From assembly GCF_016545825.1 (NCBI RefSeq), contig NC_052620.1, positions 15,872,001-15,936,000 on the forward strand: a stretch of DNA of 64,000 nt, given 5' to 3'. Positions 1 through 12,580 of this stretch are shown here, piece after piece. The notes beneath the pieces are model-generated. The model saw only the letters and a program-made list of their open reading frames with translations, was not told the origin of the DNA and searched no databases. Both the position numbers and the translations under genes were made by a program. The DNA is from Eucalyptus grandis (Eukaryota; Streptophyta; Magnoliopsida; Myrtales; Myrtaceae). How positions within the stretch are numbered: position 1 is the first letter of the stretch; the number at the start of each line of letters is the position of its first letter.

Positions 1-2831
1 TCATAAGATTCATGAAATGGAATAACACAAAACTAACTAGTAATTTCATGGCCTGGAGAATATAATAGAGCAAGACTAGCAATGATATAACTATAAATTG
101 ATAATTGTATTATGTACGTAAAATTCGTGACCCATTTGTAATTCATGTCGATTTAGAAATGCTAAAACTTGTTCATGTACACCCTTTTAGTTTTAATTAT
201 AAGAGTCTTGATGAGAAAAATTAAAGTCAATGTAGCTCGTTTGTTCGTAAAAATGAATAATTTGAAAAATGTATATATATTAAAATGATTGCTTATAAAA
301 ATGAATGGATGATAAATGATTAAAATGATTTTATTATTTATAAAAATATTTAGAAATAAATTATTATCAATATAAAAACGTTTTATCATACATGAAATTA
401 CGGGAAACAAGCCATGCCCCCAAATTGCGTGAAACCGAACTCATGCGACACCCCCCGCGAGCCACGCTCCAGGCCATATGGCGCGCGGCAAGAAAATTCC
501 CCCGTTCAATCGCTGTCTCATTTGTCTGGAAGCCAGAGATAAATTTTGTCTTCAATTGGATGACTGAAGTACCGTGGTGGGCCGCCGGGGGCACCAGAAA
601 GTCCGGCTCGAGAAACAAGGGAAAACCTTAATTTAAAGAGCTCTTGCAACGCCGGTCGGCGATCAGATAAAATTAATAAATCGGTAACGACGTTTCACGT
701 CATTTTCAGGGGGGCGCCGGGACGAAGAAAAACCGATAGAGCGTGTCGCGTCCTCAGGGGACCGTTTCCAATCATGGGGCTAATTATTGAAATCGATGGT
801 TTAGTGCGATCCAAAGATGATCTCTCCACTGCAAAGTGTTGTATAATTATATTTAAAGAATGAAGGTGGATTGTGAATCTGCCTCGATCTGAATGTTAGG
901 AACAAGATTCTATTTTTCCTCCTCTCAATCGGTTTCAATCTAATAGTACTTTCCGTTTATTACAATTGGTGATATTTTAAATGGATATTTGAACTAGATC
1001 ATTTGCTTGTTTCGTTCGAGGTAAAGGGTTAATTCATTGTGCTTGGACGGGACTGGAAATCGAAAGGAGGAAGTTGTTTTCCTTGTGACTAATCTGAAAG
1101 GGGTTGCAGTTGAGTTTGGTCAAATTTGGATTTATACTTCTGGAGATATCGTGTGACATGTTGCGTACACTCTACTGAACTCGTGACGTCACGCCATTTC
1201 CTATCTCGTGGTAATTGGGTTGTTGCACCTTATCATGTAAGCGGGCGGCTCCTCGAGTGGCCGACGAGTTAACTTCGTTACTATTCATGATTGCGCTTTA
1301 TATTGAGTCTCAATCAACTCCTCTAACTCATTGAGGTTATGAAGAAGGGTTGAATTCCCTAGAAGCCCCAAATTTTAGATTTAATCCCAATTATGTCCCG
1401 AACTTTTTTGTCTTTAAAAAATCACAAACCTTCACTAGCCTAAATTATCTGCCATGTTCAAAAATCGCCATTAATTTCTTCAAAATTAATAACATTAGGC
1501 AAGTTAGAGGTTTATTATCAAAACTTGCATCTTCACTAACACCCTCAATTTTGTATGGAACAACAATAGCCTCATCATATTGATATTTTTGGAGAAATCA
1601 GTGGCGATTTTTTGGACATGGGGTATTTTGAGGTACAATCGGATTGCAACTAATGTTGGCCGAAAGGAAAAGCTACCACATGACTGTTGATTTTCATAAT
1701 TGATTGTACTTTAACGGATCAACCACGAGTCATGTGCAATTTAATAGCAATGGACGCATGTAAACAGTTCACGTGCATGACGCCAGACTCCATCGACGTA
1801 GTCCTCGAAGTTAATTTGAGTAAGCGAGACGTTGTTCAAATAAATAATTTATTGAAGCTAAGCTAAGCATTTAACCGGCGGGACGCCTTTTTGTCGATTT
1901 GTTGCTTTTTGTCTTACTATTCATAATGACATTACTGACATTGCCAGAATCCGTGCAATATTGCCACCGCGCGAGTTGTTTCGTGTTCCACTAAACGTAC
2001 GCGATGAACAACCCAAACTCATTTTGTCACCTCCATTCATTTTGGTGTGCTTTAATTTAGGTACAGACTGTAGTATTTGTTTCATAAAAAATGAACGGTT
2101 TAGAAAAATACATTTAAAAAATATTGACTTGTTTCGCTTACCAAAATGAAAAAAATAAAAAATATTTTCATCGTTTACAAATTTTTTTATAAATTAATTA
2201 TTGCCAGTAATGAAAAAGTATTTCATTGAATAACTATTTTAAGCTATACAAACTGTCATTTTCAAGAGAATAGTTTTTAAATAATTTATATTTTTTTGAA
2301 ACAAATGAAACTTAGACATACATTACGAAAATTTGAGAGAGTTTTGTAGATTAAACTAATCACATCTTTATATATTTAAGTAAATTGAAAATTATCTTAA
2401 TTGAAGACAATTTTCCTTTATCTTCTTTGATCTTATCTTTTAAGCTTTACAAAAGTTCAATAAAAGAGAGAAACAATTTAACTCATTGTATTGAGAAACT
2501 GAATCGACCTTTCCCTATATTTGCATTACATTTTTCACTGTTTGTACATCATGGTAGTTCGTAATCACATGTGAGTGTTTTTTTTTTTTCCTATAGCGCT
2601 TTAAGCACGCGAAGATCCATTTTAGGGACATAAACCTAGGGTTCTTTTCCATCAAAGTAAGTGTAATTTTGGCTTTATTTAAATGGGTAAAGACACACGT
2701 TGACAATGTGGGCCAAAGAAGAAAGTAAGAATAAAAAAGATAAAAACACAAGAAAGGATATTGTCTTTTGACATCTAGTACCAAGTCAGGTATATTTAGA
2801 AAAAAAAAAAGGAGAAAAAAAAAAGTAAGAG
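1..2831. other. Intergenic, no gene seen
   Basis: AT-rich DNA. A more GC-rich patch near 400-790 is open for short stretches on both strands, but no translation resembles a known protein and there is no codon continuity. I see no transposon ends with target duplications in this part. Confidence 0.5.
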
Positions 2832-3400
2832 TGAGGGTGAGCATGGTTCTAGAGTGGAGCTTAAAACTTGAGAATCAAATTTCAAGATATGCAGGGTAGG
2901 TTCCAAGTTCCAAAAATTAGGGAACCTATTTTGACTGGTTGGCTCTAGGTTCTAGGCTGGTGAACTTGGAATCCGGAACCTAGAGTTTGTAACAAGTTTT
3001 TATATTTTTTTTTTGTTTATATTTTTGTGCGATCTTATGGTATTCAATGATGTTCAATGATGAGTGTATAATTTAAAACCACTCTTCTGAACTTCCATAT
3101 CATGACCGAGGCTTCTACTTTTTTAATATTTTATATTGTTCATGTGTTTAAATATAAGTTATGGTCAGTAAATTATACCATCAAGTGGTGGTCATTAAAA
3201 ATGATAATTTACCGCAATCATTCAATTAATAATATGGGTGGAATTTGGGTAGACCTTGGAATTAACCCTACAACCTGTAAATAAGATAAGTTCTAGATTA
3301 CAAGATAAGTTTCATGTTCCAAAAAATGGGGAACCTGTTCGAATGAGTAGATTTCAAGTTCTAAGTGAAACTTGTATGGAACCTAAAACCACTTACCCCT
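2832..3400. mobile_element. Mutator-type foldback MITE
   Basis: The ends are imperfect inverted repeats: the left end reads TGAGGGTGAGCATGGTTCTA and the right end, read on the minus strand, AGGGGTAAGTGGTTTTAGG. The element is flanked by the perfect 9-bp direct repeat AAGTAAGAG (2823-2831 and 3401-3409), the target-duplication size typical of Mutator-like elements. The 569-bp interior has repeated GTTCC/GGAACC words and no transposase, so it is non-autonomous. Confidence 0.8.
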
Positions 3401-3949
3401 AAGTAAGAGGTCAAGACAATTACAAAGAAGCAATAAAAAAAAAAAAATAGAGAAAGAGAAGGACAAGTTGTTCTTCACCCATATAAACATTACAATTGTA
3501 GGCTAAGTTTATTTAATACTTTTTTCTCACTTTGGTGAGCTTAGATTGTTGAGAAAATTCCTTATGATGTAATCAAAGACTACTAATATGTGTATTTAAC
3601 TGTGCAAAATGAACAACTTCTGTATACACAAAGCATATGCATATAGTGTTAACAACAGAATATCGAAAGCATGTTTGACTCTCAAGAAGGAGAACAAGCT
3701 AAGCTTTTTGATGGGAAATGTGTCGAATCTGTAAAGACCTTTGTAAAAGAAGAACCATCCGTAGAATGAGAGTTCATTAAAACTTGGATGGACCAATAGG
3801 ATGTGAATAGTCTACAGATCTTAAGGACGTCAAGGTGCTTAGAAGAGCCATCTTGCAAAAGGTGACTAGACCGTAGCATAAGATTTCATGAAAAGTCGAG
3901 AGGACCATTTTTGTAGAAGTAGTACATGCTATAGACAAAGCGGATGGTT

Positions 3950-4396
3950 ATAGGGATGGACATATTGGATCGACCGGATTGGAAACTGTCCAGACTGGAC
4001 CAGATTGACCAGTTTGGTCTGGTTTCCGAGGGCATCGGTCCGGTTCTTGGTACCATAAAAATGGAACCAGTGATTTTTGATCTAGTTCTCGGTTAGGGGA
4101 GGAACTGGATTGGATCGGACTGACCTTTTTTTTTTTTTTGAAAAAAAAAAAACATACTTCTTAATTTCTTAAAAATAGCAAAAAACCTAAAATTGTAATA
4201 ACCATGGGTTTTTTTTATATAAATTTTATATATATATTTTTTTGGCTAAGTAGCCAGACTAGATTGGACTAGATCGGACCATTTGGTTTGATCCAATTCC
4301 CGATCCTAGGATCATCTGGTCCGGTCCCCAGTTCCAAAAAATGGGAATTGGTCCTCCCTATTGGACTAGCTCAAGAACCGATCACCCATATATGAT
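3950..4396. mobile_element. Probable foldback MITE
   Basis: The region is rich in self-complementary GGACC/GGTCC and ACCGG words. The outer parts look inverted: a start near 3951 (TAGGGATGGAC) and an end near 4390 reading TGGGTGATCGG on the minus strand. No clean target-site duplication was found, so the boundaries are approximate. A similar composition recurs at 63390-63760. Confidence 0.45.
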
Positions 4397-4741
4397 TCTA
4401 CATATGAGCCTTTACAAATCTTAGTGGAAACTAGCTCTTTCTTAATTTGAACTAGACTCAAGTTTGTTATTACAACTATCTTCGAGTGTTGCATTTGCTA
4501 AAAGTAATTTGTAGAAAAACAAATCTATTTTTCCATTTCTAGATAAGCAAAAGATAGGTCAAGTAAATTATAGAAGCAAAGTGTCCTACTTTTTGAATCG
4601 ACCTTTAATGTTCCGTATGAGGACGTTTCGATGGTCAAAGAATGGCTAGTTGATCGGATAAAGCTTTTATGACTATTTTGAAAATCGAAAGTCTTTAAAA
4701 ACTTGGTTTGGTGGTATTTAATAAGCTCTCTCTTCGTTGCA

Positions 4742-4951
4742 TTTTTTTTTTTTTTTGGTCAGTCCTACTCTATGCCTACTCTACATTCACTCTCAGACTT
4801 TTGCCTTACCTCTTGCAGGGCGTGGGAATCGAAACCCACTCCTGAAACTTACTCGTTCCCACCCCATCCCCCTTGAGAAGGTGATGATTTGAACCCTTCA
4901 CCTCCCCCTTCCATGTTGGAAGGGTGGCCATTGAGGCGAATCCCAGTGGTT
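4742..4951 (-). mobile_element. tRNA-derived SINE, minus strand
   Basis: Read on the minus strand it starts with CCACTGGGATTCGCC, carries a pol III B-box-like GGGTTCAAATC, and ends in a poly(A) tail (the T run at 4742-4756). It is flanked by an 11-bp duplication with one mismatch, TCTTCGTTGCA (4731-4741) and TCTTTGTTGCA (4952-4962). It belongs to the same family as the copies at 5748 and 13675. Confidence 0.8.
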
Positions 4952-5747
4952 TCTTTGTTGCATTTGTCTTGCTTTCTTTTGTGCAAAATTAAGTGATTTT
5001 TATATTATAAATCTCCTTAGAGGGTATGAATATATGTAATCTAAAGGGAGAGTGATATAGTGTCTTGAGAGGTGCTCGAATTTGTAGAAGTAACTCCTGA
5101 AGCTTTAGGTTGAAGCATTACATTTTGCACAAACCATAATATTTCAAGAAGTACATAGTAAATTCCGGTCTCATTGGACTATAAGAGTTGGGAGAGAGAG
5201 TAGGTCAAGTGGAAGGCCAATCACTATAAATTTGATTCACATTTCTTCTATTCTTTAAACGGTTCCAGTATTTGTTTGATAGAAAATTGTGATTATGCAA
5301 AAGTATATACGTTTCTATAGTGCCAGTTCACCATCTATAATGTCCATCATGTATTCAGGAAAAAATTTCTAAGTTTTTCTAAACAACCAAATCACCCGCC
5401 TCTTAGTGGTCCTGCCTAATTCAATTCACAGGTTACTGGGAGGAAACCATACTTGCACATATCCACCCGTGATTGGCAAAAACGTCCGGAACTATGCAAG
5501 TCAACGCGTCCTAACACAGATTGTTTCGAATAGGTTATGGATGCAAGGATATCAGTCTTGGACCCTTATTCATTATCAATGTCATTCATGACAGTGCATA
5601 TTATTCACGCTCGATGAATACGCTAGATGAATTAATTCTGTTCATAGAAAGTACATTAATCATATGACATTAAAGTCAAGTTGGCAATAGGTTCCCCTCG
5701 AACGAATGAATTGCGCTATTAGAAGTTTCTCAAACGATCGTACTTAA

Positions 5748-5944
5748 CCACTGGAGTAAAGTGGCCACTTTTTCAATATACAAGGGAGAGTAGGGTTCGA
5801 ATCCCCACATTCTTAGGGGGATTAGGGTGGAGACGAATTAATTTTAAGAGTGGGTTTCGACTCCCACGCCTTATAAGGAGGTATGTCAAAAAATCTCGAG
5901 AAAGAGTTAGAATATGAATAAAGTAAGACCGATAAAAAAAAAAA
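5748..5944 (+). mobile_element. tRNA-derived SINE
   Basis: It starts CCACTGGAGTAAAG, has the B-box-like GGGTTCGAATCCCC near 5793, and ends in an A run at 5934-5944. The perfect direct repeat GATCGTACTT flanks it (5736-5745 and 5946-5955). The body matches the inverted copy at 4742-4951. Confidence 0.82.
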
Positions 5945-5955
5945 TGATCGTACTT

Positions 5956-7157
5956 TGTACTATTGTGTCCCAAATTGTTGCCTACTCCATCGTACATGAC
6001 TAATTGTTTTAGCTTTTACAAAATAACAAAACGTTACAATGTAATATGTACGCATCGGCATTTCGTTTTTGTCAGTAACACACACGTATAAATGGGTAAA
6101 CTCAACTGAGCAATAAGCTAAGCTCAGAGAGTCAGTGATATCATTTCTTGTCCCAATATAGGTAGTTCATCATATTACGGTCAGGCATGAAAACGTTTGC
6201 GTGCATGGAGTTTGAAAACTTGCACTTCTCTTCTGTCATATGGCAGATTAGGAGTTGGCTGACGAACTTTATTAGTAAAATTTCTCATTATCGTCTCCTA
6301 ATGTGCCTGTAGAAATATTGTTATGAACATCTTCAACTCAGTAATTTGATCAATTGATAAAAGTATTAAACTCTCAATAACAAGTGTATAAAAACAATTC
6401 TCTCATAGACCAATTACCATAGATGTAACTACTGTCAAGAGAATGAGTAAAAGCAATAATTTTTCAAATTAGTTAGTTTTCTTCAGCTGATTTTCTTTAA
6501 TTGATCTAAGGATACACTGTAGAAACCCGATTATCTAGAGAGTTCTTGGGATACTCTACTAGTCCCCCGAATTGGTTAAGTCCATATTTTTGAGTTATGT
6601 AGGTGGTCTTGATCCAACGCAGTTTGTTAAAGGATTATTGTCTCCACACGATGGTGCGAACATAATTTCCACAGGTTACGTTCCAATTTGGGGTGTAATT
6701 AAGCTAATCGAATTGATACTCTGCCAAGCACAAGCTCGCCTTAACTCCCAAATTTACCGCACGAAACACGACTCAAGCTCGAGCTTGAATTTAATAATCT
6801 CAAATGATCTGCGATTCTAAGTATATTGTGTCTATGTTTATGAGAATATAATTTTTTTGAAAACAGAAATAATGAAAAGCTCGAATTCGACTCAAAATGA
6901 AACGAGTCGTAATCAAGTAGTCTTCGAGCGGGGCCCATGTTACCTGTGAATAGCTTGACTCGGTTTTATTCTTGATCATATTCATCACAGAGGCATGTGG
7001 CAGTTTTATTTTATAGATAGAAAGACTTTTCCTTTTCAAAAAATAATTTTATATCGGCCAAAAAAAAAATTACATTCATGAAAAAAATTAAAAACAAAAT
7101 TATTACGTCGGCATAGAAAAATATATCACACGTCTTGTGGTGCAAATAATAACATTC
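5956..7157. other. Intergenic, no gene seen
   Basis: AT-rich sequence with only short open stretches. No conserved protein motif, RNA gene or clear transposon terminus was recognised. Confidence 0.45.
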
Positions 7158-7842
7158 CTTTCTAATGCACGTATATATGTACTATATGAATTTCATCTCA
7201 TTAATGGATTCATATTAATTTTTTTATATATTAAAAGTGCATTAATTCAGCTCTACTATTGCATAGAGCTTTACTATAATCATTTACATCACACTGTGCC
7301 CTTGAAAATACAACATTTTGTTAAGGATAAAGGAAAAGAGCACACATTTATTCCTAAAATTATATTTATTTTAATGTGGTCACTGAACTTGAATTTTGTG
7401 CAATTAACTCTATCAACTTATGGATTTCTTTTTCTTCAATCAAGTCTCTTGATTTCTAATTGTAACAAATTCAGGCTAACTCGTTCGTCAATTCAATCAA
7501 AAGCGTGACGTGGAAAAACTTGATGTGATTATAGGTATTTCTTTTGCACCAACCAAACTGTAAAAACAATGACCCCGTGCATTTAAGTAAATCGCAATTG
7601 TCTTTCATGCTGCTGTGGCATCAATTGTCTCGGCATTAGGCTTTTTTAACTCCAGTTCATTGAAATTGGCGATGGAAGAACTTGAAAATGTAAACATTCA
7701 AGACCTTCATAGCATCACGTCGAAGAATCGGTGCAAGCTCATGATCGAACTACCATTTGTGCTTCCAAGAAATAGTACAACACTTCTGGTGGATTTGATA
7801 ATATTTTTCACGACACATGTACTCGGATAACAAAAGGTCTTG

Positions 7843-7845
<3 letters not shown>

Positions 7846-7872
<27 letters not shown>
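7846..7872. repeat. (TA)n microsatellite
   Basis: An uninterrupted AT dinucleotide run in copy 1 of the local duplication. Confidence 0.9.
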
Positions 7873-7873
<1 letters not shown>

Positions 7874-8179
7874 TCGAACCACCTTATAAATGTGTTCAAG
7901 CGGATGTCGGCTTTTGGCTAGCGAAATCTTCAATACCAAGCAAGCTGTATCCAAAACACATAGATTAGGAAAAAAAAACACTACATAAGATCAAGACCTT
8001 TTTAATGCACGTATACATGTACTATTTGAATTTAATCTCATTAATGATTCATATTAATTTTTTTATTTATTAAAAGTGCATTAATTCAGCTCTACCGTTG
8101 CATATAGTTTTACATCACAGTGTGCCCTTAAAATACAACATTTTGTTAAAAGCATAGGGAAAAATACACATTCATTTCT

Positions 8180-8183
<4 letters not shown>

Positions 8184-8215
<32 letters not shown>
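8184..8215. repeat. (TA)n microsatellite
   Basis: A second AT run, in copy 2 of the local duplication, at a different place from the run in copy 1. Confidence 0.9.
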
Positions 8216-8218
<3 letters not shown>

Positions 8219-8642
8219 ATGTTGTCCTTTGAACTTGTATTTTGTGCAATTAACTCCTTCAACTTATGGATCCTTTTTTTCAATTGAGTCTCTTGATTTG
8301 TAATTCCAACAAGCTGAGGCTAGCTTGTTTGTTGATTCCAATTAAAAAGGGTGATATGGAAAAACTCGATGCCGTCATAGGTAATTTCTTTTGCTTCGAC
8401 CAAACTATAAGAACAATGACCCTATGCATTTAAGTAGATTGCCATAGGTTTTCATGCTTGTGGCGGTATCGATTGTCTCAGCATGAGGCTTGTAACTTTG
8501 GTTCTTTGAAATTGGCGATGGAAGAACTTAAAAATGTAAAAATACTAGAACTTCATCGAATAAGTTGCAAGTTCGAGAACCACATCTAAGAATTGACGCA
8601 AGCTCATGATCGAATGTTCTTTCATGTTTTCAAGAAGAGTTA

Positions 8643-9013
8643 ATATCACGAAAAACCAAAAACTAATACAAATGTGATAAATTGACTATATGTTAGTTTC
8701 CATTAAATTTTACCATCAAATTGCTGAGTTAAATGATATATAACAGTTGATGGGTGTACCAATTTGGAGTTTTTTCGTCCGTTTGTCACAAGGTCACCGG
8801 TTTATGATTTTCATGGTATTAATCCAATTTATCGGAAATTAATTTAGAGTAAATATGTCACAATTGTATCAATTTTAGGTTTTTGGTGATAAAAAAAAAT
8901 TAGTTTGGAGTAAATTTGTTATATATATGTTAATACTAGAAGAATTTCAAACTAATACATTCATAACAAATTTATTTAAAAGTAAATTTTTATCACAAAA
9001 ACTCTAAATAGCA
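8643..9013. mobile_element. MITE-like insertion in duplication copy 2
   Basis: Copy 1 runs directly across this site, while copy 2 has about 370 extra bases. Two parts are inverted relatives: ATCACGAAAAACCAAAAAC near 8646 pairs with the GGTTTTTGGTGAT region near 8878-8890. Exact ends and target duplication were not resolved. Confidence 0.5.
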
Positions 9014-9216
9014 CAACCTTCGTGGTGGATTTGATAATGTTTTCACAACAACTGTACTTCAACAACAAAGTGTCTCGAAATATATAAAATTTTTAATTCT
9101 CTTTTTAAGGATGATTCGAATCAATCATAAATTGTAGTTTCGCAGGTGTTCAAGGGGACGTCGGCATTGGGTTAGCGAAATCTTCAACACCAAGCAAGCT
9201 GTATCCAAAACAGATA

Positions 9217-9673
9217 GGTTAGGGGCAAAAAAAAAAAAAAACACTAAATAATATTAAGACCTCGTCAAAGCAGCCACCTTATTCTTGCGCATTAAAAGGC
9301 ACACTTGAAAATAAACGAAAAGGGGAGTGATTTTTATGGGAATCTCCTGGCTTCATTTAAATTTCGCCAGCGTTGAATGGTCCCCCGAATTCCGAATAAG
9401 TCAAAGCCAGAGCCCGACTCTTCCTCTTTCCCTCCTCCCCCTCTCTCTCGCTCTCGCTCTCTCTCTCTCTATCTACACGCATCGTCTTCTTCTTCTCACT
9501 TACCTCGCCGTCACGTTCGGTCCAAGCACACGCCTCGCTAACGATCACCCCATCTCCACCAGATCGATCTTCACACCAAACTTCCTACCTCGGCTCTCTC
9601 GTCGCGTTTCAGTTCGAACCCATCATCGAAAGGAGTGGAAAAATCGATAGTTTGAGCTGCCTGTTGATCTGCA
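9217..9673 (+). promoter_or_regulatory. Promoter and 5' leader of the 9674 gene
   Basis: Composition changes sharply from AT-rich to pyrimidine-rich, with a (CT)n/CTCTCG tract at about 9438-9471. Such tracts are common in plant core promoters and 5' leaders. The leader continues to the ATG at 9674. No convincing TATA box was found, and the transcription start is not determined. Confidence 0.5.
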
Positions 9674-10443
9674 ATGGCGGTCGCGACGGCGGCGGCGGCG
9701 GCGGCGGGGGTGCCGGTGGCCGTGGCGGCGCTGAGCTACCGCTTCGTGCCGAAAAGGGTCTGCTTCAGCTTCGCGGCCTACGCCAAGAGCGTCATCTACC
9801 ACCTCGCCTCCTGCGACGTCCCCGTCCTCGAAGGGCTCACGGCGGCCGAGTTCGACTGCCTGGAGTCCGCCTTCTCCTTCGCCTTCCCGCCCGACCTCCG
9901 GGAGATCCTCCAGGAGGGCCTCCCCGTCGGCCCCGGGTTCGTCAACTGGCGGTCGTCGTCCCCGCAGCAGCTCCGGATTCTCGCGGGCCTCCCCGGCCGG
10001 TGCCTGATCAAGGAGGTGTCGCGGAGCGACTTCTGGTGCGACGCGTGGGGCGAGAGGCCGAGCGGTCGCGACCGGGCGGTCGAGTTGGCGGAGAGGTTTT
10101 GGAGGAAGCGCCGGCTCTGGTGCCAATTTACCGGAACTGCTACATCCCGGCGTCGCCGAACGCCGTCGGCAACCCGGTGTTCTACATTGACGGCGGGGAC
10201 GTCCGCGTGCTGAGCTTCGACCTCGCCGGATTCTTCCAGGAGTTCGAGTGGTTGCGAATCGGCGTCTTCCGGCCGGCCGGGAAGTTGCCGCCGATGATCG
10301 TCACGCCGGCGTGGGCCGCCACGGCGCCGCGGAGGATCGAGTTCTGGAGCGACGTGGCGGAGAAAGGTGGGAGAAGGGCGCCGGCGCCGGCGCCGGAGCC
10401 GGCGCGGGGGTGAGCACAGGCGGGTGGTGGTCCGCCGGCGGCG

Positions 10444-10474
<31 letters not shown>

Positions 10475-10754
10475 ACTCGGGGCGTGCTTGGACGAGGCGT
10501 TCTGGAGGCTGAGGGACGGAGGGTGGAGGGAGGAGGAGGTGAGGGAGATGATGGGGATGGGCGGCTGCGATGGGATGGTGAAGGTCGGGGGCGACGTGGC
10601 GAGATCCGACGGAAGCGTCGCTCGGCACGTGACAGCCTGGTCCTTGGAGTTATTGCGTGCGGGATGGAGCAGGGAGGATGTGGTGGAGTCGCTTGGGATC
10701 AACGTCGACGAAGAGCGCGAGGTCGGCGTCTACGATCCTCATGATCGGGGCTAA
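9674..10754 (+). CDS. Conserved plant protein of unknown function, two frameshifts
   Basis: This is a GC-rich, intronless gene of about 360 codons spread over three frames. Frame 2 (9674 to about 10107) begins with an Ala-rich leader and holds a motif ending DLREILQEGLPVGPGFVNW. Frame 1 (about 10108-10405) continues through IYRNCYIPASPN and FFQEFEWLRIGVF. Frame 3 (about 10410-10754) contains LGACLDEAFWRLRDGGW and WSREDVVESLGIN. From memory this resembles an uncharacterised plant family that includes Arabidopsis At3g50340 and At5g67020; the middle hints at an SMI1/KNR4 (SUKH) fold, which is inference. Frameshift 1 lies at 10106-10110 and frameshift 2 at about 10370-10410 beside a G5 run; each fits the loss of one base. 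All three segments keep family-like sequence, so either the locus was recently broken or the consensus is wrong. The start at 9674 is the first ATG in the frame that carries the conserved region. Confidence 0.72.
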
Positions 10755-11300
10755 CGTTGGGAGCACGCGAAAACGACGTCGCCAGTCGGAAAGCATTTTT
10801 ATGTTCAGCTATAATAAGATCATGAGCGAACTCCTCATATTGCGAATTTTGTGCTTTATACTCATACATACAACTCTACAGATTTTAGGTAGGGATTGTT
10901 ATCATGTAAATCTTCTGCTTAGTTGTAAATACAAAACGTGTGGGAGAGATCATGATGTGGATGATCACGAGCAAATACATGTTACTTGTTCAGGCATATA
11001 TGATTTAAAAAGTCTTGAGTTCATTGCATGATAATACGTTGTGCCAGGGAATATACCGATGTAGGAAACACCCACAAGGAAAAGCATCTAGTACGCTTAT
11101 GAGTTTGAAGATTAGGAATCGAGGCCACCTTGAGAACTCGGGCCTAACCTCTTGGGACTCATCCTTGCTCGTCGAGGTCCTGGGTGCTCGAGACCGAGGT
11201 CTAGGCTCAAGGACCTCGAGTACTTGGGTTGACGACCTGAGTATGAGAGTTGGAATTACTCGAGGTTGGGCATCTAAATCTTCTTTAGGATTTTATCTTG
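10755..11300. other. 3' flank of the 9674 gene
   Basis: AT-rich sequence that probably includes the 3' UTR. No second gene was seen. A patch at about 11110-11270 repeats CTCGAG-like words without a recognisable product. Confidence 0.4.
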
Positions 11301-11610
11301 CCTCCTTAGGTCTGATAATATTAGCGAAACCTGTTGTACTGTTTTCTTAATTTAAGGATCTTGAAGTGCAGGATTCGTTAATTTCCATTAATTCATACTT
11401 GCATTTAAGAAGGATAGGGTTTTTCGATCCGCCATGTGATGTTCCTTCGTTAGATATCATTTTGCCTCCTTAGGTATGATAAGATTAGTGAAACATGTTA
11501 TATTCTTTTCTTTATTTAAGGATCTTGAAGTGCGGGATTCATTAATCTTCGTTAATTCATGCTTGCATTTAAGACCTGCCATGTCATTTTCCTTCGTTAG
11601 GTATTTTCTA
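11301..11610. repeat. Tandem duplication, period about 164 bp
   Basis: CCTCCTTAGGT recurs at 11301 and 11465, each followed by the same order of blocks (GGATCTTGAAGTGC, then ATTCAT.CTTGCATTTAAG, then a TTCCTTCGTTAG block). The copies differ by substitutions and small indels. No open frame spans them. Confidence 0.75.
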
Positions 11611-12289
11611 AACATGTGATTCAGTCAATCCCTATTTGTGTTGAAAATTGCAGGATTAGTTAATTAGAAAGGATAATTTGATCACGGAATTTGCAAATTC
11701 CTACTTGCGTTCAAAGATGGCAGGATCGGTCATTCCATCATGTCGCTTTCCTCCACATGGGGCATGGGATTCGTCAAGCCCCGTCCGCGTTTAAGAAAAA
11801 CAAGAGTCGTTAACCCCTACTCGGGTTTTACTTTATCTTCGAAGCTTGATCAGACTGTCATTGCAATAAAAATAGTAGAGGAAAACAAACGAGGCAATCC
11901 CCCTCGACTACTACATGTAATAAACAATTCCTTAAAATTCACAAAGTTTTCTCATCCTTATATAATTGATTGAAAGAATACGACCACTCAGTGTGTGAAG
12001 GCAGCAGCCATATCAGCCGCCACCTTATGTTATGGGCTCAGTGAGTTAATGGGATCGAAATTCCTTAAGGTTTTATCTATTTTGTGATGATTTGAAAAAA
12101 TAATCGTTTGTTTTGTATGAAATAATTAGTCAGCATAACATTTTCATTAGTGATAATAGTTTTGTCTAAACATATTTGCCGACAATAAGATTATTTTCCA
12201 TTATTTCATTTTTATAAATAATATCGATAATTATTTTTTGGAAAATTTTCTCTAAATCATTCATTTTTCGAAAATAAATCGATTAGTGA

Positions 12290-12580
12290 GCTTTAGGGAT
12301 TGGCATTCCCTAGTCTAAGTAATTCATTGTTATCTACTTGGTGAGTTTTAGGGATCGTTATGCCCTTAATTAGTTTGGAGAAAGGGCATTCACTTAAGAG
12401 AATTTAGAGATCAATATTCCCTCTTAGAATTTAGGATTGTTATTCCTTGAGTGAGTTTTAGGGATCGTTACCTCCTTAGAGAACTTGAGGAATCGATATT
12501 CTCTTGTAAAATTTAGATTCTCTTGCCTAGTTTAGGGATAGGTATTCCTTTTAACAAATTAAGGAATCGGCATCCTTTCC
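12290..12580. repeat. Degenerate minisatellite, unit about 40 bp
   Basis: About seven imperfect iterations of a unit around TTTAGGGATCGTTATTCCC, alternating with GAGAA/GAGTTT spacers. The inner six bases AGGGAT...ATTCCC are nearly complementary, so each unit could form a small hairpin. No coding potential was seen. Confidence 0.65.

Larger units (their letters stand above)
7158..9216. repeat. Direct tandem duplication, two diverged copies
   Basis: Copy 1 (about 7158-7962) and copy 2 (about 7997-9216) share the same order of blocks. Both begin near AATGCACGTATA and end near CAAGCAAGCTGTATCCAAAA (in 7937-7960 and 9190-9213). Copy 2 is longer because it holds an insertion near 8643-9013. No coding function was recognised. 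Confidence 0.75.

Noticed and set aside
5790..5810. GGGTTCGAATCCCC as a tRNA gene T-arm
   Set aside because: No cloverleaf or acceptor stem around it; the B box belongs to a SINE with poly(A) and a target duplication.
9623..10702. Several long minus-strand and alternative-frame openings over the 9674 gene
   Set aside because: GC-rich coding DNA has few stop codons in any frame. Only the three plus-strand segments show conserved-looking protein.
12290..12580. CRISPR-like spaced repeats
   Set aside because: Units are degenerate, spacers are not unique, and the DNA is plant nuclear. It is a minisatellite.
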